Shown in pieces: positions 31,722 through 42,539 of a stretch of DNA of 64,000 nucleotides (the stretch's first letter is position 1; each line of letters opens with the position of its first letter). Source of the stretch: Physcia stellaris (Eukaryota; Ascomycota; Lecanoromycetes; Caliciales; Physciaceae); the NCBI GenBank assembly GCA_018902385.1, contig JABSSW010000019.1, positions 682,001 through 746,000 on the forward strand, given 5' to 3'. The position numbers were made by a program, and so were the translations under genes. The notes beneath the pieces were generated by a model. The model was not told the DNA's origin, did not search any database, and saw only the letters and a list, made by a program, of their open reading frames with translations.

Positions 31722-34456
31722 ATGAGCGATCCAACCCCCAAAACCAAGCAGGAAGATACATTGGTCGAAGAAGCAGACGTCGAAGATGGAGAGTTCGATC
31801 ATGTTGGATTTGACATGGGAAGCGATGATGGATCATCCTCTTCCGATTCATCCGTCTCTGCGCCTTCCAAGTATACTTTCTACCATCCGTTACCCCGTCC
31901 TGCACAGAGCGGCTTTGTAGTGCGCGTTGACTCGAAGTGCGTATTCGACTTTCTCTTCACCGATACTGATTAACTCTTGGACATGAACAAGCGCTCATTA
32001 AGAATATTGAGTTGTAGACACCAGTCCGTAGACAGCGTTCCGCAGAACCTTCCCCGGTCTACTGAAACGCATGGAACCGACGATCCTCCGCCGCTTTCAC
32101 CCATAGAGGAATTAGAAGATGACTTCCATATTCCACAATCAGAATCAAAACCCGAGTCCGAACACCCCACCTCCGTTCCTGAAACGATTACTCTTGAGCG
32201 GCGATCGCAATTGCTCTTTTCTCGTCAGCACCTCGAGCTCATTCTCGCCCATTCGGAATTGTCGTCAAGATTCACAAGCTTTCTCAGAACCTATCGCCCA
32301 GATTCGGTACCTTTGTTGGTTTATCTCCTCGACTCCGTGAAGGCTTTAAAGGCCATCCGGTATGCTGAGGCTATCATCAGCGGCTTGGAACCCGTTTCGG
32401 GTTTCGAGTTTACCACTGAGGCCAACGGAGCCACCATGAGTTGGGTAATCGAGGACAAAGCAGACCGTGCGTTGGAGGTTCTGGTCAAAGACGATCTACC
32501 AGCCTTTATTGCCTACGTCTACGTCCGCACCGTCGACTTGGCCTTAGTGACCAGAGTGACCCGAAAAGAGGACCTCGGCTCCCGCCCTTTGGCAGATGGG
32601 CTAGCAGAAGTATTTGTCCTTTCAGATCCGGCTCAGCCGGACAATCCTATAGTTTTTGCATCTGAAGGCATGGATCGCTCTTATCTCAGCCAGCATTTGG
32701 ATTTCTGTTAACGCAATCATAGAATTCCACCAAATGACCCAATATCCACGGTCGTACGCTCTAGGCCGAAACTGCCGATTTCTAGGAGGTCCTAAAACCG
32801 ATATTCAAGGAGTCGGACGGCTCCGCGCCTCGCTTGATGCTGAACGTGAGCATTGTGAAGTACTTTTGAATTAGTAAGTGGGATCTAGTTGTCCTGTATC
32901 TGCGCTAATCGAGTTCGCCCTGAAACAGTCGGAAAGACGGATCTCCATTTATCAACTTGATTATGTGTGTACCGTTAAGAGATCAATACGGCAAGGTGCG
33001 ATATTTCTTGGGCGCTCAGCTTGACATCACAGGCCTTGTCATGGAATGTACAGAGTTGGACTCCTTGCAGAAGCTAGTCGAGCAGCAAACTAAAGTGGGA
33101 AATGACGGCAATGCTGCTGCAATTTCGGGAGCTCATCAACAAGACGCATTCGAGCAATTGAGTGAAACCTTTAATCCCCGGGAATTGGAGACGTTACTTG
33201 CTTCCCAGGGAAGGCACCACCCCACATCAGACGAAGAGCAGGACGTGATGGTGGATTTTGTCCGCCATCGTGTGCAGAATGTATCGCTCAAAAACTCTTC
33301 AGCAGATCTTTGTAACATTTTTCAGCTGAACGGGCAAGGCAGTGCTCCACCACTTGGATTCTATCAGAATGTATAGGTATCCCTTGTGATTGGCCAGCTA
33401 TATGGAGGCTGACGAAGATAGTATCTTCTTGTTCGGCCTCATCCATCTCTCCGGATTCTTTTCGCATCTCCCGATCTCCGAGTCGCCGGCATACTGCAAG
33501 CTCCGTTGATGGGCCAGATTGGGGGCAGCCCAAGGGTCCGAGACGACCTAGCCCGTGCACTTGAAGCTGGCAGGAAGGTCACTGCAAAGGTACAATGGAT
33601 TTCGAAGCCAGCCCACAATACGCGATCCCGATGGATACATTGTACTCCGTTGCTTGGCGTAAATAGTTTGATTGCGGTTTGGATGGTCATACTTGTCAAT
33701 GACGACGATGATCACACTTCACATAATCAAGTGCCACTAAAGCCGAAAGTTAGCAATCAAGTAGGTTCGAGCATTGCTGAAGTTCTTCCATGGGATAGAA
33801 GAGAGGAACCTACCTCCTCGGACACTGTAGAGAAGGACTACAGTACCAAATCAATATCCCCTAATGCTAGACAGGCAACATCCCCAGGTCAAACCGAAAG
33901 GCACCCTCATGATCCTACCCCGGCAGCTCCCGATAGACAACGACTCAGGAAAGAGCGACCGGATCCCGAAAGGCTTCCCTCGGATTCTTTCAACAACCCC
34001 CGTGCATCATCCGCCAAGATTGCCCCTTTCGCTTCCAAGTCAGATTCGCGCTATAATGTCAGCATTTGGAGCGAGGCCAAGGAGTCAAAGACGACTTTGA
34101 CCCAGGACAGCCCGTCAAGACCGGGGAAACCGCGCTTTGGCGAGCTCCCTGACGTTGTTGGGTCGAATGTGCCGCCCTTCGCAGCTCGACCAGGACCTCG
34201 TATCAACGGCAAGGCTTATTCCTTCAATTCGACGAGTGAGCATGGTATCTCCGCAGACGAGGACGGATCACAAAGAGATGATGATGAAAGGCCCAGTAGT
34301 CGAGGTAGCTCTTTCACACCGGCACGAAGGCCTGGTCCGCCTTTCCATCTACCAGGGGATGTGGGCACCAACGGACAAAACAGACTCGAAGAGAAGCCGC
34401 CCACACGAAAGACCTATAAATCATTGTCGCCTTATGGGATCTTGTTCGACGATTAG
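31722..34456 (+). CDS. RGS-LOV photoreceptor-like protein 2
   Basis: A five-exon model of about 835 residues. An acidic Ser-rich start leads into an RGS-like helical region (LSSRFTSFLRTYRPDSVP, DDLPAFIAYVYVRTVDLAL). Then come LSDPAQPDNPIVFASE and a LOV core with GRNCRFLGG (Cys near residue 311), NYRKDGSPFINLIM and YFLGAQLDITG, keeping the flavin Gln. A second PAS-like segment follows the 33371-33421 intron (YLLVRPHPSLRILFASPD). The 200-residue tail is low-complexity. Introns: 31937-32002 (acceptor uncertain), 32668-32722 (GC-AG), 32874-32928 and 33371-33421. The LOV motif has Gly where most LOV domains have Gln after CRFL. The domain order matches its divergent neighbour, so the two are probably old paralogues. 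Confidence 0.82.
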
Positions 34457-35549
34457 GCTTGTGGGCTCAGTCTTTGAATCACACATTCTGACTTTGCACC
34501 GATCCGTGCACCTGTGGACACTAAGATCTTCGACAAATGTTTCACTTGAATTGGTACTCATTTACCTTAGTCTAGCGGAACGCAGGCGTCAACATGTTTT
34601 TCGCTCTTAACGGCCAGACATGAGAATACTTCACCAATCCGCACGATGATAAAATCCCTTTCACAGTACCCTTTTCCGAAACAGCACTGAGAGGTTTGGA
34701 TATGCGTAGAAGAAATGCGAAAAGGAAACGCAGTTTCTGGGGCGCAAATGTCGTGGCGGACGAGTCAGTTGAGAGTGCCAGAAAACTTTACATCAACATT
34801 ACATTCAATATGTCGCTTGAGGCAGCCCCACTTTCACGATACATTTGCTGCGGTTGACCGGATATTAAGAATGCGTTATATCACGTATACACATCTACGT
34901 GGCACTGCTGCTCGTTGCGCACGCCCAGCAGGCCAGCCAGGTGGCTTGCATTGAGATATCACAACTGTGATAGTGTTCAGTTTGTGTCTCCAGCTACGGC
35001 AGTCCCCATGAAGCGATACTCAACTCCAAGATTGAAAGCAAGCTCCAGGCTGAATGTCAAAAACGGATTTTCTTCTCTTACTCGGCGATCATAAAGATAC
35101 CTCGAGTCGAGCCAAAACAATAACAAATCGTAAGCTAATCGCTGGCCTGTTGACACGCAACTTCTCAATTAGGCATTCCTTGGTGTCACGGGCCCCAACG
35201 TGGTCTTGAGGTTATCTGTCATGAAGCGTGTGACCTTTTAGTACTTGCAGTTGACGACGTAGCTAAAGCTCATATACCAACATAAAGACTCCTTTAGTCT
35301 TTAGCACTCCTGTTCAATGAACTCAAAGTTAGTTCAACTTGATACACGTCCTGCCCAATAACTATACCTCAGAAGACCTTGATGGTTCCTTGAAACAGTG
35401 TGTAGCTCGTCTAAAGACAGTCTTAAATAGTTGAGATGTTTTCGTGTGACGACCGTGATGATTCATAGTTCCCTCCCTGGTGACATGGATACTTCCTCCA
35501 TGGAGACCCCAGCGTAACCTGAGTACCAGACGTAGCTCTCCGTCATTCA
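34457..35549. other. Intergenic region before the AT-rich block
   Basis: I see no gene, RNA or repeat in these 1.1 kb. Base composition is still ordinary. Short open frames lack motifs. Confidence 0.4.
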
Positions 35550-35912
35550 TCATTCGTACCTTTGCCTCGGTATAGGCGGCGCCACTATTTTGCTGCTAAA
35601 GGAGCAATGTCCTACCCCATCTTCGATACTTATAACGCTCCATTGCCAAGGCAATAAAGCTGCATCCCTGTCACCACCAGGTGGATGACAGGCAGCGCTT
35701 ATAGCACCACTACATGTGGCAGCGAGAGGCATCCCAGCGGGGTATCTTCTTAGTCCAGTCGCTCCTGTAGCTAATGCTATTATGGTTCCAATGATCGTTG
35801 TTACCACAGTCGAGCCTGGTGAATAGCCGCAGGTGTTGGGGTCCCGTACAACAACACCGACCACAAAAAGGCTCTGAGCTACGGAGCAGCTGAGCACACT
35901 CGATAGGCCCAA
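35550..35912 (-). pseudogene. Relic or fragment of a fungal multi-pass membrane protein (DUF6536-like)
   Basis: A 120-residue minus-strand frame contains a hydrophobic segment followed by SGAISAACHPP, LLPWQWSVI and GHCSFSSKIV. This pattern occurs near the C-terminus of a large fungal family of membrane proteins of unknown function. Family members are several hundred residues long, so only a C-terminal piece is present. No N-terminal part is found upstream, because the AT-rich block begins about 130 bp away. I recall the family from memory and did not search it. It could be a decayed gene cut by the repeat block. Confidence 0.4.
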
Positions 35913-36047
35913 AAGGGTCAGAGAATACCGTTAAGGAAGTTGCAGTGTGGTTTGGAAGGCGGTGGATTATCCTTTTATTGTGTAAAAGCATGATTTGTGT
36001 ATAAGATTTAGTCACGTAGTTTGCGCCTAGGCACGGGAGTCGTTATA

Positions 36048-36153
36048 CAATCGGGTTAGTTTTTTTGATCTGCACAGAAACAGATGTGCCGGATTAGAAT
36101 TACCATCAAAACTTTTGATGCTCTTGTGCAGATCAAAAAAATTAATCCGATTG
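36048..36153. mobile_element. Small TIR element (MITE-like) at the border of the AT-rich block
   Basis: A 106-bp unit with 28-bp terminal inverted repeats (36048-36075 and 36126-36153) starting CAATC(G)GG and ending at a GTGCAGATC-type inner edge. TA flanks it on both sides (36046-36047 and 36154-36155), as for Tc1/mariner-type insertions. The two arms differ at two bases only. It has no coding capacity. Confidence 0.55.
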
Positions 36154-36155
36154 TA

Positions 36156-39100
36156 CTTCAGACGTTTTGTATTTTTCATTATCTGAATTATCAGATAATG
36201 AAGAAAATCAATGCGATAATTGCAATGCGCACGATTTATCAATTTAATTAATAAACAACAATTGAATCAAACATTTTTTTTCATCATTTTTGAATTTGAA
36301 TTGATTTCGTCGTCGTCATTTGTATAGAATTTGTGATGTTGAATTTTTTATTGCAAATTTTTTTTAACGTCATGATTATCACATCGCAACAACACGTTGT
36401 TATCGCGAAATTTTAAAATTCGTTATCGTTCGAAAATTCGTTGTCGTCGAATTTTGAAAATCAGTTAAACGATTTCATCGACGAATTGAATAATCAATTC
36501 AATATCGCGAAAAAAAATCGATTTTTTTTAAAATAAATCGTGTTTGTATGACTGTATTGATTGATTAATTAAACAAAAACAATAGATTTGCAAAAACAAA
36601 TAAATACAAAATGTTGAAATTGCAAATAATATGTGAACGTCAAAATTCAAATCGCGTTAATTTCGAAATTAAATTAAAACATAATTCGTATATTTGTTCG
36701 AATATTTATCATGTTATCATATTGTTTATTTGCGTCGAAAAAAGTGTTGAATCGATTGATTTCGACGTTTGAAATCGATTTCGAATCGTTTAATCAAATA
36801 ATCAAAATTATTGTTTTTCATTGTTTCAAATCAACAAAAATTCGTCAAAAATAGATTTCAAACGATTGAAATTTGTTTTAAATCGTTCATTGTCGATTCA
36901 AAATTTACATTTGAAACATTTAATTGCTTTAGAATGTTTCAAAACTTTTCAAATTGTTTTCGTATTTTCAATAGTTTTGTCGATTGAACGTTTTTATGTT
37001 TTTTTCATGTTGTTTCGTGCGCGTCATGTATCATTTTGCATTTTTGTTTTTTTGATGATTTTTTCATTCATGTCATTTTTTTCGTTTTGAATATTCATAT
37101 CGTTTTTTTTATTTTGAATATTCATATCGTTTTTTTTATTTTGAATATTCATATCGTTTTTTTATTTGAATATTCATATCGTTTTTTTTTGATTTGAATA
37201 TTTATATCGTTTTTTTTTTTGAATATTCATAACGTCATTTCGATTTTTGAATTATTGACAATTTGTATTGTTTTTGTAATATCAAATTTGTTTTATTTTT
37301 TTCATTTCGCGCACGTTTTGAATTTTTTGTTTTACGATGATCGTTAACGCAATTTTTATCATTGTATTTATTGATTCGTATTAAATTATCAATCAAATTT
37401 TAATTGATTGTTTTTATCAAACACGAAATGCAAAATTTGTATTCAATATATATTAAATCGTTTTTATCATTACATTATTTCGCATCGTTATTGATTTTTC
37501 GAAATGTTTTTTATAATTCATTTGCAATTTTTTTTTCATTGAATTGTAATTTTCATTCGTTTTGATAAATCAAAATTTTCGATGCAAAATATATTCAAAT
37601 ATTTTTTCGTTTTGTACATTCATTTTTTTACATCATGTTTGTCAATTCAAATCGTACGTGAACGTTCATTTTTGATTGTTTTGTTGTTCAATAAAATGAT
37701 AAATTTCATTTTTTTCGACGATTCGATTTTAAAATTTGCGTTTTTTATATTTTGCTATTTATGATTGAATAATAAACACATTGACATCGCATGTGTAAAT
37801 TCGATTTATCAATTTTTCGACACGTTTTTCAATTTTTTCGTTTTCGTATTGAATTCGTTTTTTTTTATTTCGCGTTGTTTTTTTTGTTTTCAATGAATCG
37901 ACATTTGAATTTTCGACAATTGATGTCACGCGATCATTGTTTGTAAAAAATTTGAAAACGAAACGACATTTTGAAATCGTGTCAAATTTTTTTTCAAAAA
38001 ACATGATATGATTTTGTTGTAATTGACGTTAATATTTCGATTGACGATTTCATCGATCAAATTTGAATTATTGATATCAATTTGACAATTGTTGAACGTA
38101 AAAATTCGTAAAACAATTTTTTTGTTGTTTCGCAAAATTTTGATTGTTTCGATCGAATAATCACATTTCAATGAAATGATTTTTGATATTTCATTGTTTT
38201 TTGCGTTGATTGTGATTCGATTTTTGATTTTGTTTTGAAAATATTTGCAAATTTCGTTTTGAATTTGAAAATTCAAATTTTTTCATGTTAACATGTAAAA
38301 TTCGTAATTGTTTATTGCATATCAATATTTTAAAAAATCGAAACGACGTGTATCATATTTTTCATTGTTAAATTTTCGAATGTCATGTTTGTTTTTTTAT
38401 TATTCGCAAAAAAAAAAATTTTAATCGCATGATATATGATTGTGATTACAAAAAATATCATAACAAAACGAAATTTATTGAATATGTTTTTGATGTACAT
38501 TTGAAAATCGAAATCATTTTTGAAATTTTTGAAAAATAAATCGTAAATCGCAATAATTATAATGTCGACAATAAATGATATAAATTACATAAACATTTGT
38601 AAATTTGTATTATAATTGTTGACACGCAATTATTTATTTTCGATTCAAAATTTTTATAATTAAAACGAATGAAAACATGATTGTGTAACAATTTCGCAAT
38701 CAATTAATGAAAATTAATAATGATTTCGAATTTATAATACGAAATTATTATGTTTTTAATTTTGTAAATTGCATTAAATCGAAAAACGTCGATTGAATCG
38801 TATATTTGTGTTGACGTTAATGTATTTGCATATATTCGACGTAAATAATTTTACGATTCGCGTTTCGAAATTTTGCGATACATTCATGATTTTCGAATGT
38901 CGTTTTATGTTGCGTTCAAACATTCGTTTGCATTTTTGTTACATTTTCAAAATAAAATCGTTGATCGCATCGAAATTATGTTTTGTTCAAACGTTTAATT
39001 TGATTTTGATATATTCATTGAATATTAATGTTTGAAAATAAAAAAAAATTCGTTTTATCAAATATGCATGTTCATCATTAAAAAAAATTGTTTTTTCGTC

Positions 39101-39866
39101 GTTTGATAATTTTTCAACATTATCGTATGATCGAAATTTCGTTCGAACATTCATGTGACAAATGATTTTGTCGAAAAAAATGTCGATTTATATCACGTCG
39201 ATATTTTCGTTTGTTCGTTTTTGATAAAAAAATAAATTCGTTTAATTTGTTTCGATTTAATAATGATTGTTTTTTTACGATTAATGTAAAAATGTTTGAA
39301 ATATTAATTAATATCGAAATTTTATATTGTAAATGATTTAATATATTGTTTGATATTTTTTGAATAATATAATTTACAACAATAATCAAACGTTATTTTG
39401 ATATAATATTCATTTTTTTTTTTTGAATTTTTATTGTTGTTGTCGTTTTTTGTATCGAATTCGTCGTTCGATATATTTTTAAAATTATTCGAAATAATTT
39501 TGCGTTTTTTGAATAATTTTTGTACATTTTTTTGTTGTATTGTTTAAATGTATTTTATTATATACGTGCAAATGATTAATTTGTTTTTGAATTAATAATA
39601 TCATTTGATTGAACAATTTATTTCGTGAACAATTAATTGCAATATTGATTATCGCAAAAAAACAATTTCGAATATAAATTATGAATGTTGTCGATGAAAT
39701 TTCGTATTATCGATCTTCGCGTTTTTGAATCGATTTATTTTGTTCGAAATCATTGAGTTGATCAATCGAAAAAATCGTGAATCGAAATCATTATGTTGAA
39801 TTTTGATATAATTATGTAAAGATCAAAACGTTGACAAAATAATGTTTAGACGCAAATTACGTGATT
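36156..39866. repeat. AT-rich, heavily mutated repeat-derived DNA
   Basis: There is no supported gene in 3.7 kb of very AT-rich DNA. C is followed almost only by A or G. In 36301-36540 I counted 33 Cs and none is followed by C or T. Open frames here are low-complexity and run equally on both strands, as expected by chance in such sequence. The original element type is not recognisable. Confidence 0.7.
37089..37234. repeat. Tandem repeat, 25-28 bp unit, six copies
   Basis: Six copies of a unit beginning GAATATTCATATCG followed by a T-rich spacer, starting at 37089, 37116, 37143, 37168, 37196 and 37221. The spacer length varies by one to three bases. GAATATTC is itself a palindrome. Confidence 0.85.
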
Positions 39867-39871
39867 AAATT

Positions 39872-40159
39872 TGTAAAATGCACGACATCAGAAATGTATA
39901 ACAAAAAACAATATTATTTTTAGACTAATAATTGCAAAATTAATTATTTTTCAAAAGATTTGTTATGTACACGTTTTGTTATATGCAACGTACATATCAA
40001 TTATCGCATATGCGCGAATATCGATGCGTTAATCGTTGTTGCGCTGATTTTATTAATATCGTGAAATTGCTCGTTTCGTTGTATAATCGACTTGATGTTT
40101 CGAATCTTGACGAGATTCGATTCGCACTTTTGCAAACTTTGAATTCTGAATTTCTTACA
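39872..40159 (-). repeat. LTR of element A, mutated copy
   Basis: A 288-bp terminal repeat aligned by eye to 45224-45512. Most differences between the two are transitions in CpC/CpT or the complementary GpG/ApG context, with this copy carrying the T or A. A few differences lie at CpG or CpA. Confidence 0.82.
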
Positions 40160-42539
40160 CGCGTTTTCTTTTAAACATCGAAATTTCTTGAAATAATAAA
40201 ATTACACGCTTTGCAATATGTTTGCAGCAAAAATTTCTAGATTTGTATATTGTATGTTTGATTTTTGAAATTTGAAAAATCGTTGTAATCGCGATTTTCG
40301 CATCGAATCGCAAACTTGAAAAATCATTGTGATCGTGATTTTCGCACTCGTCATTCTTTTCGATTCATATTCAATTTGCATTAAAAATCTGAAAACATTT
40401 TCTTGAGTGATTCAGAAAAAGTGATTTGATGATTTCGACTGTTTGTTGCTTTCAATGTCGAAAATCTGATTTCGTACAATTCACAACTTTCGATTTGATG
40501 ATTGACAACTAACTGTGTGACAGTGAATTCGAATTCGAATCATTTTTACTATTTTTTATTTTTTTATTTTCTACATCGAATCAATGAATTGCTTGAAAAA
40601 GAAAAAAATGATTAAACGCGAAAAACGTCGAATAGACGCGATCGCATTCGATATATCAAATTTCGAAAATTTTTTCGATTTTTTATTTTCATTTTCACAA
40701 TATTCAACGTTCAATTAAATCGAACAACAATTTCTGAAAATGTTTTTGACACGATTCAGTTTTTCATGCGTCGTAAATTCTAAACAATAAACAACACAAA
40801 GTTGATGACATGAAATCGTGATGTTGACATGATCGTTTCGAATCACGATATTGCATGACTGTTTTCAAGTCAATTACTTCGTCAAAGAAATTATATTTGC
40901 AAAAGACTGAACGCGTCATGATATTGAATTGTTTTCGAATCGATTGTATCATCAAACGATTGCATTCGTCGTGCGATTGATCGTCAAATATTTTTTCGTT
41001 GCACGATTTGTTCGAGACTCGATCATTTATTTGTGTTTATGAAACGTCGATCGCGTTGCGATATTGACATGATTATTTTCGAATCAATTGTTTTATCGAT
41101 AAATTGCATTTACAAAACACGTTTAAACGCGTCGTGATATTTGATGTCAAATTGTTCGAATCAATTGTATCGTTAAAAAGATTGCATATGTCGTGTTGTC
41201 GATTTTCAAATTCGTTTTCACTGTACGATTTGATCGAAAGTTGATCGCGATATTGACATGACTGTTTGTCGTCGACTTCGATACGTTTTTGTTACATGAT
41301 TTGATTTTGACTTGTTGTCAATGTCGATGATTTTGATTGATACATGAATTTTAAATTGTTGTTTTTAACGAAATTCTTTTTCTTTTTTTAGTCATAATTT
41401 TCGACAGAAACGAAACGTTAACTCATAAACGTTTTGAATATAATTATGCGATGAATTTATTTTCAAAATATTTAAAATGATTGTTCAAGTCGTTTGTATT
41501 ATGCATTCGATAAATTGTTTCGAATTTTGAATTATACGCATTTAATAACACATTTTTTGCAAATTTGATTTATTTTGCAATTTTGAAAAATTTCGACAAA
41601 ATTTCGAACGTCATGTCATTTGCGAAATCTTTTGCGATCGTTATTTTTTGATAAATAATTTATGTTTTATTTTTTGATAATTTGTTATGAAATTCACGTA
41701 AAGTTAATTCGTATCAATGTTTATTGAATTGAAACGATAATTTATCGTGTAAATTGAAACGAAATGTTTAATGACATTTTCGATTTTTGTTTGCATGTTT
41801 AAATTTTGTCAAAATGTTTGCAACGATCTGTATCTTGCAATTTCAAAAATACGACGAGATGTTGTGTTTGATTCACGCATGTCTCGTAGTTTGCGATTTT
41901 GTTTATGTCTTAAATCGAACGAAATGTTTTTTCAATTGATCGTTATTTCGCTTTCGATTTGCGCAATACATATGAAAGTATACAGAAGTTCAGACGAGAT
42001 GTCTGTTGCGATTTATATATTTCGCAATTTATGACTTCGTAACATTTCTTGATTCTCGTCACATGCTCAAATTCTGACAAGACGTTCTAGTTGACAATAT
42101 GTTTCGCAGTTTGCGATCTTGCTTGCATGCTAGAATCGCTCGATGTTCGATAGATCATTTCGTTTGATTCGATTTACAATACTTTCGTATTGATTTTGAA
42201 ATGTTTTCATCAAATTGCTCGATCAGAGAAGTGTCGCGATTGCACGTATCACGTCTTTTTCTTAAAACTTGACGACATTACAAACAATCAATGTCAAATC
42301 TCGTTGTCATTTTGATTCTAACGACTTTGTCGTCGTTTTATTTTAACGAATTCATCGTCTTCTTGTTCTGTAAAATGAGATGACAAATACAAGCAATTGC
42401 ATGTCAGATTTCATCGTCATCTTCGTCTTGTAAGACGATTTATCGTCATCTTCGTCTAAGCGAATTCATCGTCATCTTGATTTTAACGACTTCATCGTCA
42501 TCTTTGTCGATGCATGAGCGACCATTCAAAAATAGCTAA

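Noticed and set aside
37089-37234. CRISPR-like regular repeats
   Set aside because: The spacing is only T-rich filler, not unique spacers, and the genome is fungal.
36821-39389. Several 80-116-residue frames in AT-rich DNA
   Set aside because: They are Phe/Ile/Asn/Lys-rich, occur on both strands and show no domain. Low-complexity AT-rich sequence produces such frames by chance.
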